From the NCBI GenBank assembly GCA_021785155.1, contig JAJYGE010000177.1:1-15506 (forward strand): a stretch of 15,506 nt of DNA. Reading direction: 5' to 3'. Each line of letters starts with the position of its first letter. The stretch's first letter is position 1. The notes beneath the pieces were generated by a model. The model was not told the DNA's origin. It was given only the letters and a program-made list of their open reading frames with translations, and did no database searches. Positions 7,893-15,506 of this stretch are shown piece by piece. The translations under genes were made by a program, and so were the position numbers. The DNA is from Planctomycetota bacterium (lineage in GTDB: Bacteria; Planctomycetota; Phycisphaerae; WQYP01).

Positions 7893-8204
7893 TCATGGTT
7901 CGTCGCTGACGTTGGTAACCTGCTTAATCTGATAAGGATTTTCTGTGGCTTTGCGGGGCGGTGCGGAAATAGCGGGTTTCTCAATCGGCGGTTCTTCTTC
8001 GCTTGATGCTTTATTGAGTTCTTCACGGGTTTCCGTCAGGCCCTTTTTGAATTCAAAAATCGACCGCCCCAGGCTTTTAGCCACGCCGGGAAGCCGATTT
8101 CCGAAGAAAATAAGAGCGATGGCCAGCACGATCAAAAGATCCGGCCCGTCAAAAAGATTTCCAAACCCCAACGCCAATGGTAGTGTGTAAATAGGCCCTA
8201 ACAT
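7893..8204 (-). CDS. tatA: Twin-arginine translocase subunit TatA
   Basis: 103 aa. TatA forms the pore-like component that moves folded proteins bearing RR signal peptides across the inner membrane. It has a short N-terminal stretch, a single helix at about 22-36 (PDLLIVLAIALIFFG), the conserved Phe-Gly hinge (34-35), an amphipathic helix (LPGVAKSLGRSIFEFKKGL, 38-56) and an acidic, Pro-rich, disordered tail. The preserved FGxxxLP motif and short length favour TatA/E over TatB. ATG 8204 has GAGGTG about 8 nt upstream. No tatB or tatC is present, so partners must be elsewhere. It lies 225 bp downstream of the Fe-S gene on the same strand; that gap holds nothing I can name. Confidence 0.92.
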   Translation of the reverse strand: MLGPIYTLPLALGFGNLFDGPDLLIVLAIALIFFGNRLPGVAKSLGRSIFEFKKGLTETREELNKASSEEEPPIEKPAISAPPRKATENPYQIKQVTNVSDEP

Positions 8205-8429
8205 GGTTTATCACCTCGCAAAAAAGACGGCTGGTGGGCCTGCTTATTTCCGCCAGCATGACCAATACATCTCTATTATACGCATAACAAAAGGCAATAC
8301 CAAATCAAAAAATTTAGATTTGGCAATTCCGGGCTGTTTCCCAGATGCTTCTGTTACGCCTAACTCTCTATGCGCACAAAGGCACCGCAAGAGCGATTGC
8401 CATTGCGTAAGTTACCTGTTCGCTGTCAC

Positions 8430-8759
8430 TCAAGCACTGAATGACGATCCGCACCCACAGGTGTGGGTGGAATTCGGATTCTTAAATACGAATCCTCTGC
8501 CCATTACTTCATCTTTGAAGTCGATTTCCGTGCCGTTGAGGTACAGGTAACTCTTTCGATCGGCCAGAACCTTAATACCATGAGATTCCATGACCTCATC
8601 GTTCTCATTGGCATCTTCGGTTAAATCCAGCACATAACTGAATCCGGAGCAGCCGCCGCCTTTAACACCGACGCGCAGAGCTGCCTGTTCCGAGAGTCCC
8701 TGATCTTTGATGATCGTCTTGATTTCTTTTGCCGCCGTGGCGGTTAATGCAATAGCCAT
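8430..8759 (-). CDS. HesB/IscA/ErpA-family iron-sulfur cluster assembly protein
   Basis: A-type carrier that accepts and delivers Fe-S clusters to apoproteins in the cytoplasm. At 109 aa it has the full family length. The three cluster-binding Cys are present: C37 in GGGCSGFSY and C101/C103 in THTCGCGSSFSA at the C-terminus. The start is set at ATG 8759 because AGGAGT precedes it by 9 nt and MAIALTATAAKEIK matches the usual N-terminus; a GTG at 8783 would add eight residues without a ribosome site. No isc or suf genes adjoin, so ErpA and IscA cannot be told apart. It is divergent from the autotransporter, the 220 bp between them holding both promoters. Confidence 0.94.
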   Translation of the reverse strand: MAIALTATAAKEIKTIIKDQGLSEQAALRVGVKGGGCSGFSYVLDLTEDANENDEVMESHGIKVLADRKSYLYLNGTEIDFKDEVMGRGFVFKNPNSTHTCGCGSSFSA

Positions 8760-8768
8760 TGTGTTTAT

Positions 8769-8774
8769 ACTCCT
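8769..8774 (-). promoter_or_regulatory. Ribosome binding site fixing the HesB/IscA start
   Basis: AGGAGT on the minus strand, 9 nt before ATG 8759. It selects this start over the upstream in-frame GTG. Confidence 0.7.
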
Positions 8775-8874
8775 AAAAGACACACGTAATCATTTTACGC
8801 AACTATAACCCGAAAGAAAAGCCCCCTGAAATTCAAGGGCGCGGCGTAGAGCGCTGCAGGGTTAAGAACATCTG

Positions 8875-8903
8875 TTGACGAACCTGCGGATGAAGTGTTA
8901 TAA
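8875..8903 (+). promoter_or_regulatory. Sigma-70-type promoter for the autotransporter
   Basis: TTGACG (8875-8880) and TTATAA (8898-8903) are separated by exactly 17 nt, close to consensus in sequence and spacing. Transcription would begin near 8910 and give a leader of about 70 nt. The leader contains GTTTTGTTAAAAC followed by TTTTT shortly before the ribosome site GGTGGAGG, a weak hairpin that might attenuate. Confidence 0.7.
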
Positions 8904-8979
8904 GCCGCATTGTCGGAGACCGAACCTGGCCTTAAATCTCTCTGGCGGGTTTTGTTAAAACTTTTTGGTGGAGGTATTT

Positions 8980-11787
8980 ATGCAATCGCAACACGCCGGG
9001 TGTCAACCTAAAACTATCTGTAGCGGAAGACCCCGATTCAAGCCTGATGCCTCGGTGCGAAAACCGGCCCGGGCGGTTGTTTTGGCCGCCGCGTTGCTTG
9101 TGACGGGCTATTGTTGTACGGGTCTCAAAGCGGCGGATACGTCAACAAGCTGGTCCGGTGCCAATGCCGCCACCAACCGTTTCTGGAATAACGCAAACAA
9201 TTGGTCCGCCGGAATTCCCAGTAATGGTACGCCGTCGGGATCCATTTACGATGTCACCATCAGTACCGCCACGGGATTGCCGGCAGATTTGAATGGCGGA
9301 AGTTTCACGGTCGGGCAACTAAATGTCACGGCAACCGGATCGGTTATTACAAACACCAACGCAACTGCGAGCAGTTTAACGATTGATCCGGCTTCTATGG
9401 CTACGCCAACCGGTTCCAGCATTGCGGGTAATATTGATGGCGGCACTGCCGGAGGTATCACTCTGACTTTTGGCAGCGGCTCGGCTATCGTGGCCACCAG
9501 CGCCATATCCGGGAACTTGTTAAATAAGCTATCACTGGTTCTGAATCAGCCCACCGGAACACTGACGTTATCGGGAACGAATACCTACACCGGTGGTACA
9601 ACGCTCACGGCGGGAACCTTACGCATCTCGGCGGATGCCAATCTTGGTGCCGCCACCGGTGGACTGACGCTGGCTGGCGGAACACTGCAAACGACGGCCG
9701 CCATCACCGATAGCCGGGCGATAGCCGTGAGTTCAGCTGGTGGCACACTCGATGCCGATGGCGTGACGGATAATTTTTCGGGCGTCATCAGTGGTACTGG
9801 TACTACCACCCCGCTGACACTTACCTCGTCCTCCACCTCCGCGGTGGGCACCATCGTGCTGGGCGGAGCCAATACCTATGCCAATAACACGGATATCACC
9901 ACAGCCGGCGCGGCATCGGGGGTAACCGTGGTAGCCGGAACATCGAGTGCCTTTGGCACGGGTGTGGTGGCTCTGACCAATACAAGTTCTCTGACCACCG
10001 CGGTCACCACCATGGAATCATCAACCTACAACGACGCTTTTACCACGGGAATCACCGCGGCAACGCCGGAAACGATTCATGTCGCTGGATACAGCCAGGA
10101 CGCCAATTCCACCGTCAATGTCGTGGCATTCTCCTCCGCGTCATCGGCTATAACCGTTGACTCAATTGCGGTTGCGGGAACCGCTGTGGCCAGCCTGAAC
10201 GGCACCGCCCATATACTCGTGGTAAATTCGACGACTCTGAATAGTTTCGGTCAATTTCATGATTTTGATACGCTTGCCCTCGTATCCACCGGCGCTTTAC
10301 CGACCGGCGTTACCGCTTCCGGCGGTTTATCGCCAACGGCTGGGGGCGCAACAGCGCTGGAAACCGGCGGCGTAACCTACGGAACCGGCTTCAACAAAAT
10401 CACCGCCGGCGAACTATCGTCAGCTTCACCAGCGGATTTTTATGAAACCACGAGTTCAACCGGGGTCACCGTAACGGTACAAACGCTCTTCGGGCCTGAT
10501 GGAAAGACCGCAAATCAGAAGGCCGTAGGACAATATCTGGATGCAAACTTCACGCCTGAAAATACGAGCATTTCTCCCGGTGTAAAAAATTTACTCATTG
10601 CGATGAGTTCGCTTTCTTCCGCCGGGGTGGGGCAGGTATTAAATGAAATGACGCCTTCTGTTTACAGCGGTCTGGCCGATGCATCCATCCAAAACAGTAC
10701 GTTTACCAGCCAGCAGGTATTTTCAGAAATTTCCGATAGCTTTACCAATCCGGGGTTTAATATGGGCGGGCTGTCGCTTTTGCGGACCAGCCAACAGGAT
10801 CCCTTTGCACAATCATTGGAATCGGCCATGAATTTCTCCGGTCAGATGGCCGATAGTTCGGCGAATTATCTGGACGCGATCAATGGTACCGGCGCACCGG
10901 ACCAACGCGAGATCTCCGGAAATTGGTCCGGCTTTGCCGCTGGTGAATTGGTATTGGACCGCCTGCCGCAGACCACCGATGCACAATCCGCCCAGCATCT
11001 GGAAAGTGGCGGCGTATTAACCGGTGTGGATTACCGGCTTACCAAATATCTTCTCGTCGGCGGTATGTTCAACTGGATGTACTCGGGAACCACGCTGGAT
11101 TCCGTTGGCTCCCGTCAAACCACGGAAAGCTATTCTCCTGGAGTATTTGCGGGATACAGTCAGAACAATGCTTTTGTCGATGCCATGGTGTCTTACACCT
11201 ATAACGACTACAAAATTGACCGCAACATCGGCATCCCTGGTGCCGCGTCCACCGCCACCGGTGAACCTGTTGGCAATCAATATGACGCCGCCACTCTGGG
11301 CGGATATCTTTTTCCAGTAACTTCGCATCTGAACATCGGCCCGGCGGGTGGTGTGGGCTATACCCATGCGGATATCAGCGGTTTCAGTGAAACCGGCAGT
11401 CTGCTGGATTTGACGGTGGCAAAACAGTCTGTGGATTCGCTGCGGTCTTTGATTGGTTTGCAAGCTCAGTACACGGTTCTGTCAACCCGTTATTTCAGCG
11501 ATAACAGTGCCTTGACCCGGCCAAGTTTAAATATCAGCCTCAATGCCTATTGGCAGCATGAATTTTTAAACTCCGGCCGAGCTATAACCTCCAGTATCAA
11601 TGGTTTGGGCGGGGGAGCGTTTGTATTTCAGACCGGTTCGCCATCGCGCGATTCCGCCTTAATGGGTTTGGGTGTTAACGGCAGTCTTGGCCATGGTGTT
11701 TCGCTGTTTGTCAATTATGAATCGCAAATCGGCGATAAAAAGCAATTTGCGCAAACGGTGATGGTCGGTGCGGCGGTAAGTTTCTGA
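8980..11787 (+). CDS. Autotransporter (type V secretion) outer-membrane protein
   Basis: 935 aa from ATG 8980, which has GGTGGAGG just upstream; an earlier in-frame TTG would overlap that site. The signal peptide is long, with a basic N-region to about residue 31, a hydrophobic core AVVLAAALLVTG and likely cleavage near LKA-AD (about 51). The passenger starts with the WSGANAATNRFWNNANNWSAG type motif and is Thr/Ser/Gly-rich beta-helix-like sequence. One clear autotransporter-associated repeat, TLTLSGTNTYTGGTTLTAGT, lies at 194-213. A junction region (NQKAVGQYLDANF, VGQVLNEMTPSVYSGL) precedes a C-terminal beta-barrel of about 290 residues from GNWSGFAAGE (about 646) to the terminal alternating VMVGAAVSF, whose final Phe is the usual barrel-assembly signal. 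No protease or adhesin active site is seen, so the passenger function is unknown. Confidence 0.92.
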   Translation: MQSQHAGCQPKTICSGRPRFKPDASVRKPARAVVLAAALLVTGYCCTGLKAADTSTSWSGANAATNRFWNNANNWSAGIPSNGTPSGSIYDVTISTATGLPADLNGGSFTVGQLNVTATGSVITNTNATASSLTIDPASMATPTGSSIAGNIDGGTAGGITLTFGSGSAIVATSAISGNLLNKLSLVLNQPTGTLTLSGTNTYTGGTTLTAGTLRISADANLGAATGGLTLAGGTLQTTAAITDSRAIAVSSAGGTLDADGVTDNFSGVISGTGTTTPLTLTSSSTSAVGTIVLGGANTYANNTDITTAGAASGVTVVAGTSSAFGTGVVALTNTSSLTTAVTTMESSTYNDAFTTGITAATPETIHVAGYSQDANSTVNVVAFSSASSAITVDSIAVAGTAVASLNGTAHILVVNSTTLNSFGQFHDFDTLALVSTGALPTGVTASGGLSPTAGGATALETGGVTYGTGFNKITAGELSSASPADFYETTSSTGVTVTVQTLFGPDGKTANQKAVGQYLDANFTPENTSISPGVKNLLIAMSSLSSAGVGQVLNEMTPSVYSGLADASIQNSTFTSQQVFSEISDSFTNPGFNMGGLSLLRTSQQDPFAQSLESAMNFSGQMADSSANYLDAINGTGAPDQREISGNWSGFAAGELVLDRLPQTTDAQSAQHLESGGVLTGVDYRLTKYLLVGGMFNWMYSGTTLDSVGSRQTTESYSPGVFAGYSQNNAFVDAMVSYTYNDYKIDRNIGIPGAASTATGEPVGNQYDAATLGGYLFPVTSHLNIGPAGGVGYTHADISGFSETGSLLDLTVAKQSVDSLRSLIGLQAQYTVLSTRYFSDNSALTRPSLNISLNAYWQHEFLNSGRAITSSINGLGGGAFVFQTGSPSRDSALMGLGVNGSLGHGVSLFVNYESQIGDKKQFAQTVMVGAAVSF

Positions 11788-11822
11788 GGGTGTGGCAATA
11801 TTTTCGGGCGGATGCGGCATTT

Positions 11823-11855
11823 CCGCGTAAAACGCGCGGTGCAAGCACACGCGGC
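11823..11855 (+). repeat. 33-nt direct repeat, copy 1
   Basis: Identical to copy 2 (12084-12116) except for one base (CCGCGT here, CCGCGG there). Each copy is partly self-complementary: CGCGGTGC and GCACACGCG pair around AA with one bulged A, and the ends CCGCG/CGCGG can also pair. The copies lie 261 bp apart in the same orientation. Confidence 0.9.
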
Positions 11856-11902
11856 GGCGGCTGTTGCCGCAGAGCAGGGGTCAGGAGAGAGTTGAACAGT
11901 AG

Positions 11903-12025
11903 AGTCCCGGCGCGGGGCCTGTTGATTTAGTCAAAACATATCGATCGCATCTGGCCTTGGCGCTCTAAAAATGGCGGTAGAATCGCACGAAACAGGGCTA
12001 AATCGACAGGCTCCGCGCCGGGACT
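11903..12025. repeat. 28-nt inverted repeat around a 67-nt spacer
   Basis: The arms 11903-11930 (starting AGTCCCGGCGCGG) and 11998-12025 (ending CCGCGCCGGGACT) are complementary over 28 positions with only two differences. Both differences become G-U pairs in a plus-strand transcript, so the RNA stem would be unbroken; one more G-U and one G-C pair extend it inward. The spacer 11931-11997 shows no clear coding sequence. There is no T-run after the right arm. Confidence 0.88.
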
Positions 12026-12083
12026 GTCGCAAGATGAGGCAATCCCTGCGGTCTACTTACTACTTTCTTAACACCGGCGGCTG

Positions 12084-12116
12084 CCGCGGAAAACGCGCGG
12101 TGCAAGCACACGCGGC
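12084..12116 (+). repeat. 33-nt direct repeat, copy 2
   Basis: Second copy of the repeat at 11823-11855, with one substitution. It is preceded by GGCGGCTG; copy 1 is followed by a similar GGCGGCTG, which hints that the real unit is longer and has been rearranged. Confidence 0.9.
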
Positions 12117-12237
12117 TATGAGGGGATTTGGGGTTTCACATTTCAAATTTCAGATTGTGCAACGGGATGAGGCGTCCCGGTACCACGCCCGGATTTATTG
12201 CCACGCCCGTTTCTGATGATGTCTCTTCTTCCACTGC

Positions 12238-12267
12238 TTCGCATCAGAGGCGTTCTCCGGCTATAAT
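12238..12267 (+). promoter_or_regulatory. Probable glyA promoter
   Basis: TATAAT (12262-12267) is a perfect -10 hexamer. TTCGCA (12238-12243) matches four of six -35 positions at 18-nt spacing. Transcription would start about 45 nt before glyA and would drive the glyA-amidotransferase-dut group. Confidence 0.5.
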
Positions 12268-12318
12268 TGCCGCTTCGGGTGCAATGAATGCCCCCATGAT
12301 GGAATTGAGGTTAAACCG

Positions 12319-13620
12319 ATGAATCCAATAGCGAATCAGGACCCGGAATTGTGGCAGGCAATTTGTAATGAACAAGGTCGGCAGGAATCCACGCTGGAAC
12401 TTATTGCCAGTGAGAATCACGTTTCTCCGGCCGTCATGGCGGCGGCGGCCACTCCGTTAACCAACAAATATGCCGAAGGTTATCCCGGAAAACGTTATTA
12501 CGGCGGCTGCCAATTTGTTGATGTTGTCGAAAATCTGGCGCGTGATCGTGCCAGGCAGCTTTTCGGCTGTGATCACGCCAATGTGCAGCCGCACTCTGGT
12601 TCACAGGCCAATCAGGCCGTGTTTCTGGCGGCATTGAATCCGGGTGATACGATCATGGGGTTGCATCTGGATCATGGCGGGCACCTTACGCATGGCAAAT
12701 CAGTGAATCTTTCCGGCAAATGGTTCAAGGCGGTTCATTACATGCTGAACCCGCAGACGGAGCGTATTGATCTCGCTGAAGTCCGCAAGCTCGCCCAGGA
12801 GCACAAACCCAAATTAATCATCACCGGGGCCAGCGCCTATCCTCGGGTGTGGGATTTTGCGGGCTTTGCGGAAATTGCCCATGAGGTGGGTGCATTGCAG
12901 ATGGCGGATATGGCTCATTTTGCGGGGCTGGTGGCCACCGGGTTGCACCCTTCTCCGGTGCCATACGCGGAGTTTGTCACCACCACCACGCATAAAACTC
13001 TGCGCGGACCGCGCTCCGGCATGACATTGTGCAAGACGGATTGGGTCAAAAAAATTGACTCCGCCGTATTCCCCGGCCTCCAGGGCGGGCCCCTGATGCA
13101 TATCATCGCGGCGAAGGCTGTGGCATTTGGTGAAGCGCTGAAACCGGAATTCAAAACATATTGTCAGCAGATCATTAACAATGCGCAGGTGCTGGCAGAA
13201 GAATTAACCCGCCGCGGTTATCGTCTGGTTTCCGGTGGCACGGATAATCACCTGATGCTCATTGATCTGCGCACAAAAGATGCCAATCTTACCGGTGCCG
13301 CGGTGGAACTTTGGCTGCAATCGGCGGGTATTATTGTTAATAAAAACATGGTTCCGTTTGATACCCGCAAGGCGATGGAAACTTCCGGTATTCGCGTGGG
13401 CACGCCGGCATTAACCACACGCGGCCTCAAAGAACCGGAAATGAAAAAAGTGGCTCAATGGTTTGATCGCGCCGCGTCCAGCGCGGGTGATGAAATAACC
13501 TTGGGGCGTATTCGCGGCGAAGTTGCCGATTTCACCACGCAGTATCCGTTGCCGCACCTGGAGTGCAATGTATCAGCCGCGAAGCACCGACATGAATCTG
13601 CCGCAATGGCGGTAAGGTAA
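12319..13620 (+). CDS. glyA: Serine hydroxymethyltransferase
   Basis: PLP enzyme that interconverts serine and glycine while producing 5,10-methylene-tetrahydrofolate. At 433 aa it is slightly longer than the usual 410-420 because of a C-terminal extension ending [11 protein letters not shown]. Recognised motifs are [13 protein letters not shown] (27-39), [16 protein letters not shown] (49-64), [11 protein letters not shown] (88-98), [13 protein letters not shown] (196-208) and [14 protein letters not shown] (221-234) with PLP-binding K226, plus [11 protein letters not shown] and [14 protein letters not shown]. All expected catalytic regions are present. ATG 12319 has GAGG 8 nt upstream. It is the first gene of a close same-strand run with the amidotransferase (19 bp) and dut (42 bp further). 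Methylene-THF and the dUMP made by Dut both feed thymidylate synthesis. Confidence 0.98.
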   Translation: MNPIANQDPELWQAICNEQGRQESTLELIASENHVSPAVMAAAATPLTNKYAEGYPGKRYYGGCQFVDVVENLARDRARQLFGCDHANVQPHSGSQANQAVFLAALNPGDTIMGLHLDHGGHLTHGKSVNLSGKWFKAVHYMLNPQTERIDLAEVRKLAQEHKPKLIITGASAYPRVWDFAGFAEIAHEVGALQMADMAHFAGLVATGLHPSPVPYAEFVTTTTHKTLRGPRSGMTLCKTDWVKKIDSAVFPGLQGGPLMHIIAAKAVAFGEALKPEFKTYCQQIINNAQVLAEELTRRGYRLVSGGTDNHLMLIDLRTKDANLTGAAVELWLQSAGIIVNKNMVPFDTRKAMETSGIRVGTPALTTRGLKEPEMKKVAQWFDRAASSAGDEITLGRIRGEVADFTTQYPLPHLECNVSAAKHRHESAAMAVR

Positions 13621-13639
13621 GGTTTGGGCGGGGAACATT

Positions 13640-14344
13640 GTGGACGGCGAAGTTCTGATTCTTCAACACGCGGCTTGCGAGCACGCGGGCAATATTGCGG
13701 CGGCGTTGCGGCGGGCAAATCGGCGCAGCGCAATCATTGAGCTATTTGCCGGGCAAAGTGTTCCCGATGGCATCGATTCTTACACCGGCTTGATTGTCAT
13801 GGGCGGACCGATGAGCGTTTATGAGGCTGAAGAATTTCCATTCATACGAGATGAACTGGGACTGATCACGCAGGCCTTGCAACGCAACAAACCAATTCTT
13901 GGCGTTTGCCTTGGCAGCCAGATGCTGGCCGCGGCTTTGGGGGCCAAAGTATATCCGGGTGTCAAGAAGGAAATCGGATGGTATGAGGTTTCCAGATTGC
14001 CGGGAGCGGGGGGCGATGCTCTTTTTGACGCGCTGCCGGACAGTTTCATGGCCATGCACTGGCATGGTGACATTTTTAACCTGCCCGCCGGCGCAGTGCC
14101 GCTGTTGCGGTCTGATTTGACGCCAGTGCAGGCTTTTCGGTTTGGTTCCAATGCTTATGGTTTACTATGTCACCTTGAATTGACCTATCCTCAGATTGAT
14201 CGCATGGCGCAGGAGTTCCACGTCGAACTGGAACAGGCCGGCATCGCCGGGCATGACATCTTGCGTCAGTGGCCTGCGTTTGGGGCTTCACTGGAGCGGC
14301 TGGGTGGCGAACTGTTTTCACGGTGGGTGGCACTACTCAAGTAG
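13640..14344 (+). CDS. Class-I glutamine amidotransferase-like protein
   Basis: 234 aa with a stand-alone GATase1 domain of the type often labelled 'GMP synthase-like glutamine amidotransferase'. The triad appears complete: C90 in the nucleophile elbow GVCLGSQMLA, and H178 with E180 in LLCHLEL. MGGPMSVYE (54-62) is the oxyanion-strand motif and MAMHWHGD (137-144) is typical of this subgroup. It has no ATP-pyrophosphatase domain, so it is not GuaA. Family members hydrolyse glutamine or gamma-glutamyl compounds; the acceptor here is unknown. The start is GTG 13640, with GGCGGGG a few bases upstream and a 19-bp gap after glyA, which suggests co-transcription. After residue 190 there is a helical C-terminus. 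Confidence 0.9.
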   Translation: MDGEVLILQHAACEHAGNIAAALRRANRRSAIIELFAGQSVPDGIDSYTGLIVMGGPMSVYEAEEFPFIRDELGLITQALQRNKPILGVCLGSQMLAAALGAKVYPGVKKEIGWYEVSRLPGAGGDALFDALPDSFMAMHWHGDIFNLPAGAVPLLRSDLTPVQAFRFGSNAYGLLCHLELTYPQIDRMAQEFHVELEQAGIAGHDILRQWPAFGASLERLGGELFSRWVALLK

Positions 14345-14374
14345 CGCCCTTGCTGTTGCGTCCATATCAGATTC

Positions 14375-14379
14375 AGGAG
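14375..14379 (+). promoter_or_regulatory. Ribosome binding site supporting the TTG start of dut
   Basis: AGGAG lies 7 nt before TTG 14387. The nearby ATG (14391) is in another frame, so the rare TTG start is the best reading. Confidence 0.7.
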
Positions 14380-14386
14380 TTGGCCG

Positions 14387-14848
14387 TTGAATGACCATGT
14401 AACCGTTGAAATCGCGTGGCTGCCGCATGGCATCGGGTTGGCGATTCCATCGTATCAAACGCTCCATAGCGCCGGAATGGATTTGCAGGCCGCGGTTGCG
14501 GAGCCGGTGACCATTGCGCCGTTACAGCGGGTGTTGATTCCATGCGGTTTTGTCATGGCGATTCCCGATGGCCACGAGGCTCAAATCCGCCCGCGCTCCG
14601 GCCTGGCGTTGAAAAATGGGATAACGCTGCCTAATTCTCCCGGCACCATTGATGCCGATTACCGGGGCGAGTTGAAAATTATCATGATTAATCTCGGCTC
14701 GGAACCCTTTGTCATCACCCGCGGCATGCGCATCGCCCAGATGGTCATCGCCCCGGTCACCCGCGCAACCTGGAAGCAGGTGGATTCTCCCGAACATCTG
14801 TCATTGACCACCCGCGGCACCGGCGGCTTCGGCAGCACCGGGCATTAG
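14387..14848 (+). CDS. dut: Deoxyuridine 5'-triphosphate nucleotidohydrolase (dUTPase)
   Basis: Hydrolyses dUTP to dUMP and pyrophosphate, keeping uracil out of DNA and supplying thymidylate synthase. 153 aa, typical of the trimeric family. All five motifs are present: I AGMDL (29-33), II RPRSGLA (68-74), [18 protein letters not shown] (83-97) with D89 and Y92, [10 protein letters not shown] (113-120), and [11 protein letters not shown] (143-152), the mobile arm that covers the active site. The start is TTG 14387, supported by AGGAG at 7 nt; a less efficient start codon may lower expression. It lies 42 bp after the amidotransferase and is likely the last gene of the glyA operon. It is followed by a folded, non-coding segment rather than a clear T-rich terminator. 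Confidence 0.97.
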   Translation: MNDHVTVEIAWLPHGIGLAIPSYQTLHSAGMDLQAAVAEPVTIAPLQRVLIPCGFVMAIPDGHEAQIRPRSGLALKNGITLPNSPGTIDADYRGELKIIMINLGSEPFVITRGMRIAQMVIAPVTRATWKQVDSPEHLSLTTRGTGGFGSTGH

Positions 14849-14873
14849 GCCGGCCGAACGGAATGTTCCGCTG

Positions 14874-14956
14874 ATGACAAATTCAAAGAGTTCCTTCTTG
14901 GAACTGCGTTTCCGGATGTTCTCCACCGTCACATGGTGGAAACACACTTTTGTCAT
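14874..14956 (+). other. Possible structured RNA or three-way junction downstream of dut
   Basis: Outer arms ATGACAAA (14874-14881) and TTTGTCAT (14949-14956) are perfectly complementary. They enclose two hairpins: AGTTCC-ttctt-GGAACT (14889-14905) and TCCACC-7 nt-GGTGGA (14922-14940). The nested arrangement could fold as a three-way junction. CGGAATGTTCCG just before (about 14859-14872) is another palindrome. There is no T-run, so a plain terminator is unlikely. The structure is seen by eye only. Confidence 0.4.
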
Positions 14957-14993
14957 TCAGGGCAAGCAGGGAATGGTTTCAAGCACCAGTCGC

Positions 14994-15245
<252 letters not shown>

Positions 15246-15413
15246 ATGCGCGTCATGCTGGACCCCCATGTGTTTCTGCGGGCGGTCACGGATAATCCGG
15301 ATCTCTTTAGCTTATACCGCCAAGATGATCTGGTTACCCGGTGCCACCTTGGCCGTGGCCTTAGAAAAAGTGGGTGGCCCGCGATGCTTGCAGCGGGCTG
15401 GTTTACGCCATGA
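15246..15413 (+). pseudogene. PIN-domain (VapC-type) toxin remnant
   Basis: ATG 15246 overlaps the end of the antitoxin region in another frame, the usual arrangement of these operons. The first residues, MRVMLDPHVFLRAVTDNPDL, match the PIN start LLLDTHVFLWxxTDNPxL, keeping the first catalytic Asp (D6) but with Pro for Thr in DTH. After about residue 20 similarity disappears and the frame ends at 55 aa (TGA 15411-15413), against about 125-135 for a working VapC. The other acidic residues and the central WE motif are missing. It is a 5' fragment probably truncated by deletion or frameshift, which would explain why the antitoxin could decay. Confidence 0.65.
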
Positions 15414-15436
15414 TTCACGGTAGAATAGAGGTTGAA

Positions 15437-15456
15437 CCCCGCGTTGGATGGCGGGG
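15437..15456. repeat. GC hairpin near the right edge
   Basis: CCCCGC and GCGGGG pair around GTTGGATG. A further short GCCG...CGGC pair lies downstream (about 15465-15483). It could be the leader structure of a gene beginning at 15486 or a leftover terminator without a T-run. Confidence 0.4.
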
Positions 15457-15485
15457 GTGAGGGGGCCGGTTGTAAAAACGGCTCC

Positions 15486-15506
15486 ATGACATTGGAAGTC
15501 GAGGTT
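15486..15506 (+). CDS. Possible start of a downstream gene (seven codons visible)
   Basis: ATG 15486 opens a frame MTLEVEV that runs to the window edge. TAGAAT at 15421-15426 could be a -10 hexamer about 60 nt upstream, but no good -35 or ribosome site is evident. Too short to identify. Confidence 0.2.

Larger units (their letters stand above)
11788..12318. other. 531-bp intergenic region holding a compound repeat element and the glyA promoter
   Basis: No credible gene. From left to right it has a 33-nt repeat copy (11823-11855), a GCGGC-TGTT-GCCGC hairpin next to it, a long inverted repeat (11903-12025), a second 33-nt copy (12084-12116), an A/T stretch with TTTCAAATTTCAG, a small CGGGA...TCCCG hairpin near 12170, and the glyA promoter. 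An 81-codon open frame from 11971 runs through both repeat types and is probably accidental. Confidence 0.7.

Noticed and set aside
8452..8472. Palindrome CACCCACAGGTGTGGGTG at the end of the HesB/IscA gene
   Set aside because: It falls on the codons for the invariant THTCGCG motif, so the symmetry is most simply a by-product of the conserved Cys and Gly codons.
11823..12116. CRISPR array
   Set aside because: Only two repeat copies, 261 bp apart, with an inverted repeat between them and no regular spacers or cas genes.
11971..12216. 81-codon plus-strand frame within the repeat region
   Set aside because: It runs through one inverted-repeat arm and the second direct repeat, so its sequence is dictated by repeat structure; no domain is visible.

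Overview
The window looks like a chromosomal segment from a Gram-negative bacterium of the PVC group, most likely a planctomycete (Phycisphaerae-like). This placement is inference. It rests on an autotransporter with a C-terminal beta-barrel, a topoisomerase I with a long linker and three zinc ribbons, a planctomycete-style three-helix membrane protein ending in a 'YRNFIRRYF' motif, and a moderate GC content with GC-rich intergenic palindromes. No rRNA, tRNA, CRISPR array, integrase or transposase was found.

Layout. 1-258: the end of an unidentified gene carrying a perfect 22-bp hairpin. 357-1382: gpsA (glycerol-3-phosphate dehydrogenase). 1495-2343: a two-domain VOC (glyoxalase/extradiol-dioxygenase fold) protein behind a 16-bp palindrome. 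2383-3123 (minus): an isochorismatase-fold protein that has lost its catalytic Cys and probably its Lys, with an Arg-rich tail encoded by GC-rich repeat DNA. 3124-3703: AT-rich, no convincing gene. 3704-6349: topA. 6409-7767: a membrane protein of unknown function. A bidirectional terminator at 7832-7861 separates it from two minus-strand genes, tatA (7893-8204) and a HesB/IscA-type Fe-S protein (8430-8759). 8980-11787: a large autotransporter with its own strong sigma-70 promoter. 11788-12318: no gene, but a compound repeat element. 12319-14848: glyA, a class-I glutamine amidotransferase and dut, closely spaced on one strand and probably one operon. 14849-15506: a folded intergenic segment, then a decayed Phd/VapB-PIN toxin-antitoxin pair, then perhaps the first codons of another gene.

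Most genes are housekeeping: phospholipid precursor (gpsA), DNA topology (topA), one-carbon metabolism (glyA), dUTP removal (dut), protein export (tatA) and Fe-S assembly. glyA and dut both bear on thymidylate: SHMT makes methylene-THF and dUTPase makes dUMP, the two substrates of thymidylate synthase, so their co-location makes sense.

The least explained parts are the 294-bp element at 11823-12116 (33-nt direct repeats flanking a 28-nt inverted repeat that would fold as RNA with only two G-U pairs), the broken toxin-antitoxin locus, and the isochorismatase-like pseudoenzyme. No clearly new defence or mobile system was found; the compound repeat element is the best candidate for something undescribed.
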